Program-made: the position numbers and the translations under genes
Assembly: GCF_000013045.1 (NCBI RefSeq)
Contig: NC_007677.1
Coordinates: 310,001-374,000, forward strand
Reading direction: 5' to 3'
DNA: 64,000 bases
Origin: Salinibacter ruber DSM 13855
Lineage (GTDB): Bacteria; Bacteroidota; Rhodothermia; Rhodothermales; Salinibacteraceae
Shown here: piece by piece, positions 1-10,610 of the stretch
Layout: every line of letters starts with the position of its first letter
Position numbering within the stretch: the first letter of the stretch is position 1
Notes under the pieces: model-generated
What the model was told of the DNA's origin: nothing
Databases searched by the model: none
What the model saw: the letters and a program-made list of their open reading frames with translations, nothing else

Positions 1-1262
1 GAGGACGGCGCGTTTAATCTTTACAGATACCCTGAGGGCCGTCTCCTGTCCTCTCCTTCCCGAACCGCCCGTACGGACTTTCTCCGTAGGTCGGCTCTCC
101 GTGAATCCTCAAAGACACAATGCCTCACTTTCGTATTCACGTCCCTACAACCTGGCCCCATTCAGGACCATTCCTCCCCCACTGCCTTCCTCAAGGGCAG
201 GTCTCTAATTTCAGGATTGCTCATGTCCCTACCGTTTCCCGGAGCCTATCCGGTCTCTCCTGCCGTGCTCCGAACACTCGCGGCACTGGAGTTTTCGGGT
301 CGTCTCGTAAATTACTCGTGTCGGTTTCACTGCCTGCCTTCGCCAGTATCAGCGTATCTAAGCTGTTTCGAGGCTACTACGCAGGCTCCGCCAGCATTCC
401 CTTCGAAGAGTTCTTCTGATTCGGGCATCGGTAGATCTAGGTACCTTCACATCCCGGGGAATGTATCCTGAGTTAACAGGCTCCTTCACATCCGATGGAC
501 GTAGGCTCCGCTTTTTCCCTATGTCCCTTGTACCCGGTCGTACAACCGGGCTGTCGCGGGCATGACCTTGAACCATGATGCAGGTCCTGTGTCTCCGATT
601 GAAGAAGAGACTGTCTGTAAGGCACAACATTCTGCCTTCCAGTACCCGCGCGGACCTCTCCTGAGATCCCGGCATGAACAGATAAAACGTTGCTGTCTGG
701 TAGCAGTCGCGCATTCCATCCTCACGGGACATGCGTTCCTCAGAAGCTTCCATCTCTGTGGTGGCTTCAGTCCGAGGCTTCATTTCCCAATGGAACCAAG
801 GCGGTTACTCAAGTAGCCATGTCCACCCATCACCAAGGGAAGCAACTTAGGGCTTGCCACTAGCCCCGTCTCCCCCTTCCTGGGTCGGATTCCTCACAGC
901 ACGTCCTATTCCATGCTGCTTAGACCCGTAGGGCGATCGCGCTGTCATGTCAGCGCGTAGTTCTATGTGAAAAGAACAGTCTCTGAGCCTGCTCTAGCTC
1001 AGCTCACTCAATCTCTGAAGTAGCTTCAGTCCGGGGTTTCTTTTCCCGATGGGACTAAGGCGGTTCTTTGGGAATAACCTTGTTTGGCCATCGCCAAGGG
1101 GAGCACCTTGGGACCTGCTACTGGTCCCATCTCCCCCTTCCTGGGCCGGATGCTCCACGGCACGTCCCATTATGTGCCGCCTCAAGCCTGTAGGGCGATC
1201 GTGCTGCTCACGTCAGCACGTGTTCAGTGCGAAAGAACAATCTCTGAACCTGCGATTGTCCA
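1..1262 (-). ncRNA. Structured RNA element, group II intron-like
   Basis: No credible protein is encoded on either strand here. Read on the minus strand, the 3' part has a 36-nt hairpin resembling group II intron domain V (62-97), followed by a stem that could be domain VI and that runs to the window edge (GAGGAC near 48-53 can pair with GTCCTC at 1-6). The 5' part consists of two related copies of about 260 nt whose hairpins covary between copies (for example GCGCTG/CAGCGC in one, GTGCTG/CAGCAC in the other). No reverse transcriptase is visible, so it would be an ORF-less or decayed intron. An unrelated structured RNA or retroelement remnant is the alternative. The 3' end lies outside the window. 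Confidence 0.45.
62..97 (-). other. Domain V-like catalytic hairpin
   Basis: On the minus strand the sequence starts GAGCCG and ends CGGTTC, which pair as the basal stem. The upper stem TACGGA/TCCGTA is closed by a GAAAG loop, with a small 3'-side bulge between the stems. Length (36 nt), the AGC triad near the 5' end, the GNRA-like loop and the bulge position fit bacterial group II intron domain V. The pairing is not perfect (one A-G opposition), so this is a candidate, not a certain call. Confidence 0.45.
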
Positions 1263-1275
1263 GCTCACTCAGGGG
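761..1275. repeat. Tandem ~259-bp imperfect duplication
   Basis: Copy A (about 761-1010) and copy B (about 1020-1275) align along their length, roughly three-quarters identical by eye, with a period near 259 bp. Shared landmarks are the CTCCCCCTTCCTGGG block and the TAGGGCGATCG block. Substitutions in stems are compensated: a GGGCT/AGCCC hairpin in A corresponds to GGGACC/GGTCCC in B. This looks like a duplicated 5' domain of the structured RNA above. Confidence 0.7.
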
Positions 1276-1352
1276 TTGAAAAACCACATCGCCGCAGGCG
1301 GCTTGAAGAAAGGTGCAACCAAACATCTTTCTGCTAAGCCGCCCTTGGAGAC

Positions 1353-2321
1353 ATGGACGCTACTTCTACACCTGTTCGGATCTACCTGTTCATGTGCCAG
1401 CGCAAGAACCTGTCGGTTCGGAGGCCGACTCGCTGCGGCGGCCCAGCGGCAGAGCAACAATAGCGGTCCGGAGTTTACCGACGAGGAGGTACTGACGATT
1501 TACGTATTTGGGCCCGTCGAAAAGCGCTCGACCATCAGCGAGATTCACGAGTACGTGGAAGATTACTTTTCGGGCTGGTTCCCTGATCTGCCCATGCAAA
1601 AGAGCTACAATCGGCGTATCAATCGGATGAGCGCCGTTTTTGCTCCACTGGCCCGAGAGGCTCTCTCGATGATCGATTCCGAGAATACCCGTGGCAAGGC
1701 GCTTCGCATCGCCGATTCGATGCCGACCTGTGTGGCAAAAGGACAGCGATCTTCACAGGCGGAGGTTGCCTCCGATCGGCTCGCTTCGGTCGGCTACTGC
1801 TCCTCGAAATGTGTCTCCTTTCACGGCGCGGGAGCTCCACCTTGTCGTCGAGCACAGGTCCGAGCAGCTTCCCGTTCCGGAGCGGGCTGGGCTGACGCCG
1901 GGAAGCGAAAACGACCTCCGCGCTCTTCGGCGCGTGTTGTCGACGATCGAAGGTGGAGTCCTCTGTGGGGACAAGGCCTACTGTGACGGCCCTCTCAAGG
2001 AGAGGCTCGCCGAAGACCAGGACCTCGACCTGCTGACGCCAGTCAAGAAGGAGAAGGGTCAAAAGACTCTCTCGGCGGCTGATAAGCTCTACTCGGAGGC
2101 CGTAAGCCGGCTTCGACAGCCAATCGAGTCGCTTTTCAACTGGATCGACGAGAAAACTGGGATTCAGCGGGCCTCAAAGGTGCGATCATACCAGGGATTG
2201 CTCGTACATGCCTTCGGTCGACTCGCTGCCGCAATGCTCCTTTGCTCTCAACCTCTGGTTCGCATTACAAGACCAGCTGAAACCAACCACAGGCCCGGAA
2301 GGTACGTCTTACTTACAGTAA
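1353..2321 (+). pseudogene. DDE insertion-sequence transposase, frameshifted
   Basis: Three reading frames must be joined to recover one transposase. It begins with ATG at 1353, shifts frame near 1440-1460, reads FTDEEVLTIYVFG and WFPDLP in the second part, shifts again near 1829 within the segment FHG/ARELHLVVEHR, then reads GDKAYCD, LTPVKKEKGQ, RQPIESLFNW and VRSYQGLLVH. A third shift near 2243 restores the tail FALNLWFALQDQLKPTT and a TAA at 2319-2321. The pattern (GDKAYxD, LTPxK, RxxIExxFxW) belongs to a DDE family common in Bacteroidota, close to IS982/IS5-type enzymes; the exact family is uncertain. Three shifts make a functional or programmed-frameshift product unlikely. It is a decayed IS copy just upstream of vapBC. 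Confidence 0.75.
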
Positions 2322-2323
2322 GA
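2307..2323. promoter_or_regulatory. Perfect palindrome upstream of vapBC
   Basis: TCTTACT-TAC-AGTAAGA is a perfect 7-bp inverted repeat with a 3-bp spacer. It overlaps the stop codon of the IS remnant and lies 32 bp before the vapB start, next to an AT-rich stretch (ATAATACTTTTTG) that could be the promoter. AbrB/MazE-fold antitoxins autoregulate through such palindromes, so this is a candidate operator. It could instead be an IS end. Confidence 0.45.
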
Positions 2324-2354
2324 GATAATACTTTTTGTAAGGCGAAACTGCCCA

Positions 2355-2651
2355 ATGCCAACCTCTACGCTCACGACTCGGGGCCAGACGACAATTCCGA
2401 AGCCGATTCGGGAGGCTCTTGGTCTCCAGCCCGGCGATCGCGTTGAATTTATCCTTCATGGCGACCGGGTGCTTCTCCGCCGCGCAGGAGCGGATCTCTC
2501 AGCCCTCGACGGCATGTTGGACCGTTCGGGACAAGAACCCGTCTCCACTGGGGAGATGGACAATGCAATCGGAACGGCCATCAGCGAAGGCCCCAGCGCC
2601 TCCAGAACCGGAACTGAGGCAAAGACAGAGGACGACCATGACCGGAATTGA
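2355..2651 (+). CDS. vapB: AbrB/MazE-fold antitoxin (VapB-type)
   Basis: This 98-residue protein should neutralise the toxin encoded next and repress their shared promoter. The N-terminal 50 residues are a swapped-hairpin SpoVT/AbrB DNA-binding domain (TLTTRGQTTIPKPIREALGL, then GDRVEF). The C-terminal half is Ser/Gly/Glu-rich and likely disordered until it binds the toxin. The start is the ATG at 2355, and its last 14 nt overlap the start of vapC, a coupling typical of type II modules. A palindrome at 2307-2323 is a possible operator. The C-terminal tail is longer than in many VapB proteins and has no recognisable motif. Confidence 0.85.
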   Translation: MPTSTLTTRGQTTIPKPIREALGLQPGDRVEFILHGDRVLLRRAGADLSALDGMLDRSGQEPVSTGEMDNAIGTAISEGPSASRTGTEAKTEDDHDRN

Positions 2652-3039
2652 CACGAACGTCCTCGTTCGGTACATCACTCGGGACCATCCCGAGCAGTAC
2701 AAGGCCGCGAAACGACACCTTGAGTCCAACTGCACGCAGGAGGACCCCGGCTACGTGAACGTGATTGTCCTCTGTGAGCTTGCCTGGGTACTCACGACCG
2801 CATACGACGCAGCATCAGAGGAAGTCGCTCGGGTTATCGATCAACTGCTCCGGACCCGCCAGCTACAGATACAGTGCCGGGATCAGGTTCGCTCGGCACT
2901 CGCTGAACACAGAGATGGTAGGGCCGGCTTTCCGGACTGCCTGATTGGCCACCTCAACCGGGAGGAGGGGGCCGGCGAGACGGTGACCTTCGATCAGGAC
3001 GCCGCCCAGATGGGCCGGTGGCGCGAGCTGGAGTGGTGA
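2638..3039 (+). CDS. vapC: PIN-domain ribonuclease toxin (VapC)
   Basis: This 133-residue PIN-domain toxin is a predicted Mg/Mn-dependent endoribonuclease; VapC enzymes usually cleave tRNA or rRNA. The four acidic positions are present: Asp5 in GIDTNVLVRY, Glu47 in VLCELAW, Asp100 in GFPDCLI and Asp119/121 in TFDQDA, so the active site looks intact. The ATG at 2638 gives the GIDTN motif at the normal distance from the N-terminus; longer in-frame starts run into vapB. It overlaps vapB by 14 nt. A 16-bp degenerate tandem repeat begins 2 bp after its stop codon. Confidence 0.88.
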   Translation: MTGIDTNVLVRYITRDHPEQYKAAKRHLESNCTQEDPGYVNVIVLCELAWVLTTAYDAASEEVARVIDQLLRTRQLQIQCRDQVRSALAEHRDGRAGFPDCLIGHLNREEGAGETVTFDQDAAQMGRWRELEW

Positions 3040-3041
3040 AC

Positions 3042-3105
3042 GGTGGCGTCTTTGTACGGTGGTTTCCTCATGCGGTGGCTTCCTCGTGCAATGGCATCTT
3101 TGTGC
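3042..3105. repeat. 16-bp tandem repeat, 4 degenerate units
   Basis: Four consecutive 16-bp units start at 3042, 3058, 3074 and 3090 (pattern GGTGGCTTCCTCGTGC). The run begins immediately after the vapC stop codon and is not obviously coding. Confidence 0.75.
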
Positions 3106-3390
3106 CGTACCGTCTTCCTGACGGAGAATCATTCGGCCCACGGCGCTTCGGGCCTCAATCTCAAAGCGTACACTCGTCCTTCGGCGACGAGCCAACTGGC
3201 CCTACCTGAAGACGGCAATAGCGATCACGGCACGGGCTTCAGCGGGGATAATTACAGCGTGGACGACCGAGGAGGGCACCGAGGAAATACTCCGGGCGTG
3301 CTTGGTTTGCGGGTGCTGGCGGGCATTGCGGAGCTGAATGCATGTCCGAGACTGTAGCTTGGGGCCCACAGGGGCCTCTTGCACACAGGG

Positions 3391-3429
3391 AGCATATTCA
3401 GCAGGAGCACATTCAGCAGGAGCACCTCG
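3391..3429. repeat. 15-bp tandem repeat, 2+ units
   Basis: AGCATATTCAGCAGG is followed directly by AGCACATTCAGCAGG and a partial third unit. It lies in non-coding sequence. Confidence 0.8.
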
Positions 3430-3453
3430 GACGGGGCAGCACGACGGCGGCCG

Positions 3454-3678
3454 TCAGCACGTCTTCCACGAGGAGGCGGCAGGAGGTCTCGTGCTTTTCA
3501 GGGAAGAGCAACGTCGGGGAAGCTGGAGGCTCATCCCGACGCTCAGGGCAACCCGGTCCCCGAACGTGTGCGTGCTCAGCACGCTGACCCAGGCCGGCGT
3601 GATCGTGACGGGGATCGGGCCCGGCACGACGGCCGAGAGCCCGATGCTTAGGTCCTGCCCGTACCACATGCCCATCAC
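3454..3678 (-). pseudogene. Possible outer-membrane protein fragment
   Basis: The minus strand reads an open stretch rich in alternating hydrophobic/polar residues (MWYGQDLSIGLSAVV, PVTITPAWVSVLS, RVALSVGMSLQL) resembling consecutive beta-strands of a barrel protein. It then degrades into Ser/Pro-rich sequence and has no upstream remainder: the tnpB element begins 13 bp beyond its first ATG. I see no complete gene. It may be the broken end of a membrane protein disrupted by rearrangement, or the former upstream neighbour of groEL. Confidence 0.3.
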
Positions 3679-3831
3679 GTTTATAGTTATAGTATTGGGT
3701 TGAGCGCGAGAAGGGCCGTAAAACTCCCGGCTTTAGCCGAGAGATATACGGACCTTTCTCGCCCAGCGGAGTGAGAATGAATTGATGCTCTCCCGAAACT
3801 TACAGCTACTAACTATGTTGCTGTAAAAAAC

Positions 3832-5049
3832 ATGGCTCAAAAGAAAGGCTTCAAGTATCGGTTCTACCCGACCGATAAGCAGAAGGCGGTTCTCGCCAAA
3901 GTCTTCGGGCACACCCGGTACGTATGGAATTGGGCCTTGGAGCTTCGTACCGATGCCTACTACGAAGAAGGTGAGAGCCTGAGCTACACTGATACCGCCA
4001 AGCGTCTGACCGACCTCAAGAAAGAGAAAACTTGGCTCCGCGAGGTCTCGTCGGTGGCGCTTCAACAGAAGCTCCGCGACCTCGACCAAGCCTTTCAGAA
4101 TTTCTTCGATGGGCGGTGTGGGTATCCCAATTTTAAGTCGAAGCACGATAAACAGGCTGCTCGCTTTGCCTCCAACGCCTTCACGCTTCACGGCAAGAAA
4201 CTGTCGGTGGCGAAAGTGCCGGGAAGCCTGAACGTGCGTTGGAGCCGTGATCTTCCCGACGAAGCTAAACCGACCTCGGTCACGCTCACGAAAGATCCGG
4301 CAGGTCGGTACTTCGTGAGTATCACTTCCGCGGTGCCTGAACCGGACCCAGAGCCAACAGTCACCGACGGAGATGGCAACCAGAAGTCGGTCGGCATTGA
4401 TCTGGGCATAGCCGACATCGTTGTCACCTCCGACGGTTGGAAATCGGGCAATCCGAGGCATTTGGAAAATGACCTGTACCGTCTTCGCAAAGCGCAGCGC
4501 CGTCTTTCTCGTAAGGAGAAGAATGGATCTGACGGTCCGAGCGAGAACTGGAAGAAGCAAAAGCGGCGCGTAGCGAAAATCCACGCCGAGATCAAGGACA
4601 AACGAGAGGACTTTCTTCACAAGCTGTCTCGACGGGTCGTTGACGAGAACCAAGTCATCGCCCTGGAGAGCTTAAGCGTCAAAGGAATGCAGCAAAACCG
4701 AAGTCTCGCTCGACCCATCAGCGACACCGGATGGTCGACGCTCGTCCGGATGATCGAGTATAAGGCCAAGGAAGCTGGCCGGACGGTTGTCAAGATCGAC
4801 CGCTGGTTCCCTTCGACCAAAAGATGTTCTGAATGCGGCTACGTCACCGAGAGCAAGCCGCTGTCGGTGCGGTCGTGGGACTGCCCTCGTTGTGATACCA
4901 CCCACGACCGGGACATCAACGCCGCCAAAAACATTCGTACCGCTGGGCTGGCGGGAGCCTTCCAAAAGGCTAATGACTCTGGAGGACACAGTAAGACGCG
5001 GGACGCCTTCCGGATCGAACGGTTCGGGGCAAACGCGCATGGTCCTGTG

Positions 5050-5058
<9 letters not shown>
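3832..5058 (+). CDS. tnpB: TnpB, RNA-guided nuclease of IS605-group element
   Basis: This 408-residue protein is the accessory nuclease of IS200/IS605 elements and the ancestor-type relative of Cas12. With an omega-RNA made from the element's right end, TnpB cuts DNA next to a target-adjacent motif equal to the insertion site. The RuvC catalytic triad appears complete: Asp190 in GIDLGIAD, Glu279 in ALESLS and Asp361 in HDRDINAAKNI. The zinc ribbon has Cys332, Cys335, Cys351 and Cys354. Length and domain order (N-terminal wedge/helical part, then RuvC with inserted zinc finger) are normal. No frameshift is seen, so it is probably active. The inferred motif is TTAT. groEL follows in the same direction within 43 bp. 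Confidence 0.93.
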
Positions 5059-6813
<1,755 letters not shown>

Positions 6814-6871
6814 CGCCCATCCGCTCCGTGTGCCGCGACCGCCCCGCAATGGAGCACTCTCCTACGACGAA

Positions 6872-6911
6872 AGCTGCCCTTCCCGCTTCTTGGGAGGGGC
6901 AGCTTTTTTGT
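6872..6911 (+). terminator. Rho-independent terminator after groEL
   Basis: AGCTGCCC-TTCCC and GGGA-GGGGCAGCT form a long GC-rich stem with a short loop, followed by TTTTTTG. It lies about 60 bp after the groEL stop. Confidence 0.9.
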
Positions 6912-6977
6912 TTGTCCCATGCCGCTTCTGCCTCCCGGACGAAAAATGCCCTGACAGCCCGGTCTGGTCGCTGGGGA

Positions 6978-7286
6978 TTGACTTCTCCCCTCGATGAATC
7001 GAGGGGATTCTTCCTCACGGAAAAGAATTCCTGTTTCACAGGGCCTGCCTGAGGTCCTTTCACTTCAGGTCTTACATGCCCTCCGCAGGCATTAGAGGCC
7101 GAAGCCTCTCCCGTCAGCCCGACGGTACAGATTCTCAAAAGCAAACTGTATCATACTTTGGTTATCGGTATGACATCGAGTGGTACCTCAAAGGAAGCTC
7201 ATTGTTTTGCCAGGCTTGCGAGAGAGTCCGTGTATCACCCGCCTAAAGGCGGATGTTTTACTGCTCTCTCGCGCTCACTCAATACT
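6978..7286 (-). mobile_element. 309-bp tnpB-less IS605-type element
   Basis: On the minus strand this has the same left end as the element at 3691 (TTAT then AGTATTG, then a hairpin of ATCCGCC/GGCGGGT) and the same right end (CCCCTCG-ATTCAT-CGAGGGG then GAGAAGTCAA). Between them is only about 200 bp of omega-RNA-like sequence with several stems (CCTGCGGAGGGCATG, GACCTGAAGTGAAAGGACCTC). No protein is encoded. It is a miniature derivative that could move, or provide omega-RNA, in trans with the intact copy. TTAT (ATAA on the plus strand) lies at 7287-7290. Confidence 0.85.
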
Positions 7287-7290
7287 ATAA

Positions 7291-7610
7291 CGGGCACCGG
7301 GGGCGGTCACGGTCAACACGGTCAACGCGAGAAGTCCAATTCGAGACATCAGGACTGGGAGGCTTCAGGATTGGCTCCGAGCGCCTCATGCCCGGCGACG
7401 ATGCTGACTGGGGCCTGGCGGTGTCCATCTACTCACGTTCTGGCCCGAACGAACCGATTTTAGGGTGCCATCATGCCCTACAGAGATCCACCCCTGCCAC
7501 CCGGGGCTTCGTGCCCGCCAGGGGCCGTTTGTGTGTGGGGCTTGTTTCTGGTAAATTTTGCGGGCCTTCCAGAATGCAAACTCGTTCGTCAACACGCCAA
7601 TTTTCGATAC
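7291..7610. other. Gene-free stretch with a short coding-like fragment
   Basis: Between the miniature element and the alkaline phosphatase. About 7350-7460 reads FRIGSERLMPGDDADWGLAV and SIYSRSGPNEP in one plus-strand frame, which looks like part of a former protein (possibly a barrel protein) but lacks a start and a plausible continuation. An AT-rich TAAATTTTG at about 7551 could be part of the phosphatase promoter. Confidence 0.35.
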
Positions 7611-9095
7611 ATGCCGGTGCGCTCATCCACGTTCCACTTGCTCCCTGCATCCCGCCTGGTCTCCGCAGTCCGCCCGTTCTTCGCTGCCCTTGTCCTTTGC
7701 CTGCTTTTGGCCGGTCCGGCCCCGGCGCAGACCGTTCCGGATGCCCCTGCGCCCGAGGAGGCCCCGAACGTTATCCTCATGATCCCTGATGGCTTCGGGC
7801 CCGCCAGCGTGACCATGGCCCGGGACTACCTCCGGTGGCGCGACGGCCAGAAGGAGCTTCCCTACGATAGCCTCCAGGTAGGGAGCATTCGCACCTACGC
7901 CTCTGACAGCTACATCACCGACTCGGCGGCCGGGGGCACGGCCCTCGCTACGGGCACAAAAACCTACAACGGGGCGGTTGCGGTCGATACCTCCCGCCAG
8001 GCGGTGGCGACGCTGCTGGAGGGGGCCGAGCGGCGCGGCATGTCCACCGGGCTTGTCGTGACGAGTCGCCTGACCCACGCCACCCCGGCGGTCTTCTCGT
8101 CCCATGTGCCGGACCGCGGTCAGGAGAACCGCATCGCTCGCCAGCAGCTCAACAAGGACATCGAGGTCATGCTGGGTGGGGGCCGGCGCCACTTCCTGCC
8201 TCAGTCGGCTGAGGGAAGCGCCCGGGAGGACGACCTCGACCTTCTGCAGGCGGCCCAGGACCGGGGGTACGAGGTGGTCCAGACGGCGAGCGAATTGAGC
8301 CGAGCCGGCGAGGGCCAGACGCAGGAGAATCGCCTTCTGGGCCTGTTCAGCCCAGGGCACATGGCCTACGAGATCGACCGCGACCACACCCAGCAGCCAA
8401 GCCTCGCGGCGATGACGGAAACCGCCATCGACCGCCTGTCCGGCAACGGGGAGGGATACTTCCTGATGGTCGAGGGCAGCCGCATCGACCATGCCGGCCA
8501 CGGCAACGACGCCGCTTCTCACCTCCGAGACATCCTGGCCTTCAACCGGGCGGCAAAGAGCGCGCTGGAGGCTGCCCAGGAGGACGACAACACGCTGGTG
8601 GTCATCGTGTCGGACCACGAGACCGGCGGTCTCACGCTGGGCCGAAACCGGGACGGAGAGGGGATCTACTCCTGGCGCCCGGAGACGCTGGCCGCCGTGG
8701 AGGCCTCCAGCGGCGCCATTGCCGACAGCATCCGATCGATCCGCTCCACCGGAGCAAGCGAGGCGGCAAAGCGGAAGCGCATTGCCGGCACGTTGACCCG
8801 CCTGACCGGCGTTCAAGACGTGCCGACGGAGATCGTCTCCAACCTGATGGCGGTCGAGGGGCCCTACGCCGTCGGAAACGCCGTCTCTCCACTTGTCAAC
8901 CGGCAGGCCCTGGTCGGGTGGACGAGCCACGCCCACACGGCAGTTGACGTGAACCTCTACGCCTACGGGCCCGGGGCAAACGCGTTTGTCGGCCACCACG
9001 ACAACACCACCATTGCCCAAAAGCTTGCAAACCTCATGGATGTGGATCTGGAGTCGCTCACCGGCACCCTGCGTGCGGGGCGGGACGCCCGGTAG
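7611..9095 (+). CDS. phoA: Alkaline phosphatase, PhoA family, secreted
   Basis: Zinc/magnesium phosphomonoesterase that releases inorganic phosphate outside the cytoplasm. The ATG at 7611 is chosen because it directly precedes a signal peptide (hydrophobic FFAALVLCLLLAGPAPAQ, cleavage after AQ); an upstream in-frame start would add an unlikely leader. Metal and nucleophile motifs are visible: VILMIPDGFG near the mature N-terminus, DSAAGGTALATG with the Ser nucleophile, MVEGSRIDHAGHGND, VIVSDHETGG, and WTSHAHTAVDV near the C-terminus. At 494 residues it matches the family. It is a single transcription unit between the groEL cluster and a convergent lipoate ligase. Confidence 0.92.
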   Translation: MPVRSSTFHLLPASRLVSAVRPFFAALVLCLLLAGPAPAQTVPDAPAPEEAPNVILMIPDGFGPASVTMARDYLRWRDGQKELPYDSLQVGSIRTYASDSYITDSAAGGTALATGTKTYNGAVAVDTSRQAVATLLEGAERRGMSTGLVVTSRLTHATPAVFSSHVPDRGQENRIARQQLNKDIEVMLGGGRRHFLPQSAEGSAREDDLDLLQAAQDRGYEVVQTASELSRAGEGQTQENRLLGLFSPGHMAYEIDRDHTQQPSLAAMTETAIDRLSGNGEGYFLMVEGSRIDHAGHGNDAASHLRDILAFNRAAKSALEAAQEDDNTLVVIVSDHETGGLTLGRNRDGEGIYSWRPETLAAVEASSGAIADSIRSIRSTGASEAAKRKRIAGTLTRLTGVQDVPTEIVSNLMAVEGPYAVGNAVSPLVNRQALVGWTSHAHTAVDVNLYAYGPGANAFVGHHDNTTIAQKLANLMDVDLESLTGTLRAGRDAR

Positions 9096-9473
9096 CTGTT
9101 GCCTGGCGCACCCACCACTTGAAGCAGCCGCCGAGGGCGCTTCCTCCGAGGGTCGCGAGGCTGAAGGCCCCGGCGCGGGCCCCGGATGCATGGGGCACCG
9201 GGGGCCGGCCTGGCCGGAAGCCACTCCCGGCCCGTCCCCCGCACCAGGGGCGGAAGTCCTCCAGGTCCGAAGCGCACGCTCGGGGGGTGGTCTCTGCCTG
9301 GCTCCGGGCAGCGAAGTCCCCGAGCCGGCCGAGGTCCTCCTGTGGCTCCCGCAAGCGGGCTGGATCGTCCAACGCACCGGTTCCCTGATCGGCGCCGGCG
9401 CCCCGTTGGGCCGGTCCCGGACCGGGAACCACCGGTCGAAGTGCGCGATCCGGGTGACGAAATCGTTCTGGCG
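9096..9473. other. Convergent intergenic stretch, nothing identified
   Basis: About 380 bp of very GC-rich sequence between the 3' ends of the phosphatase and the lipoate ligase. Open frames exist on both strands but have no recognisable motif and reflect base composition. No clear terminator with a T-run is visible. Confidence 0.5.
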
Positions 9474-10556
9474 TCAGCCCTCCTCGTAGAGCAGCGCCAG
9501 GAAGTCGTCGTTGGTGAGGCCCCCGAGCAGGGGCGACACGTCCACCCCTGCCAGCTTTGTTCGAAGGGCCTCCGGCGCGTACGGGGTGCCGCGGAGGTGG
9601 TGCTCCAGCGGGGCCGTGGTGCCCCAGGTGCCCAGAAAGTCGCCGTAGATTTGAATGCGGTCGATCTTGCCGTCCTCGATGCCCAGCCGCACGTCGACTT
9701 CTCCTTCTTCAAAACGCTCGCGCCGGCGCACGTCGAAGGGCGGGGACGCCCCCACGTTCCACGCCCACCGCCGGTAGCGGCGCTCGGCAAGGTCCTCGAC
9801 GGCGTCCCATTCGTCGCTGCGAAGGGTGTAGACCGGCGTCTCGTCCTGGGGAAAGAGGCCGTCGACGAGGAGGCGCCGGAAGGTGGGGACATCGTAGACG
9901 CGGCCGCCGACCTCGGAGATGTTGGCCACGCGCTTGCGCACGGACTGGTGTGCCTTCGAGTCGATCTTATCCGGCGTTACGTCCAGGGCGCGGGCCAGGG
10001 CCTTGCGGTCGGTGTTGAACATGAGCGTGCCGTGGCTGAACATGCGCCGGGGGGTGGAGAACTGCGCGTTCCCGGAGATCTTGCGGCCGTCGCCCGCCAC
10101 CAGGTCGTTTCGGCCCTCCAGTTCAGCCTCCACGCCCATCGAGGCGAGCACGCGGCGCAGGGGGCGCGTAAAGCGGTTGAAGTTGTGGAGGCGACCCGGC
10201 TTGTAGTCCGTCATGAAGCTGAAGTTGAGGTTCCCCTCGTCGTGGTACACCGCTCCGCCCCCGGACATGCGGCGCACCACGCGGACGTTTCGGTCCTCCA
10301 CGTAGGCCCGGTTGATCTCTTCGAGGGTGTTTTGGTTGCGCCCGATGATGATGGACGGCTCGTTGACGTAGAAGAGGAGGTACCGGTACTGCGGGTCCAA
10401 ATTCCGGAGCGTCCATTCCTCAAGCGCAAGGTTAAGGGTCGGGTCCGTCACCCCCTCGTTGTCGATCAGGACCAGGGGCGCGGCCCGGGCGTCGTCGGGC
10501 GACGGGGGCGGCGCATCGGGGGCCGAAAGCTCGGGGGCCGGAAGCGAAGACGACAT
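9474..10556 (-). CDS. lplA: Lipoate-protein ligase A
   Basis: Attaches lipoate, via lipoyl-AMP, to E2 and H proteins of 2-oxoacid dehydrogenases and the glycine cleavage system. Motifs of the biotin/lipoate ligase fold are clear: NLALEEW, IIIGRNQNTLEEIN, VRRMSGGGAVYHDEGNLNFSF (the RRxSGGGAVxHDxGN lipoyl-binding signature), and a conserved lysine in DGRKISGNAQF. A C-terminal accessory domain follows (about residues 250-360). The ATG at 10556 was chosen over one 54 nt upstream because the extra residues are low-complexity. It follows the MerT-like gene by 54 bp on the same strand. It has an acidic, Pro-rich N-terminal 25 residues typical of halophile extensions. Confidence 0.93.
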   Translation of the reverse strand: MSSSLPAPELSAPDAPPPSPDDARAAPLVLIDNEGVTDPTLNLALEEWTLRNLDPQYRYLLFYVNEPSIIIGRNQNTLEEINRAYVEDRNVRVVRRMSGGGAVYHDEGNLNFSFMTDYKPGRLHNFNRFTRPLRRVLASMGVEAELEGRNDLVAGDGRKISGNAQFSTPRRMFSHGTLMFNTDRKALARALDVTPDKIDSKAHQSVRKRVANISEVGGRVYDVPTFRRLLVDGLFPQDETPVYTLRSDEWDAVEDLAERRYRRWAWNVGASPPFDVRRRERFEEGEVDVRLGIEDGKIDRIQIYGDFLGTWGTTAPLEHHLRGTPYAPEALRTKLAGVDVSPLLGGLTNDDFLALLYEEG

Positions 10557-10610
10557 GGGGGACGGACAGGAGCGGATGCGGGAACCACCGAGGAGGGGGC
10601 CGGGCAGCAT

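Noticed and set aside
1353-2321. Programmed frameshift transposase
   Set aside because: Three shifts, none at a slippery heptamer I can recognise; decay is simpler.
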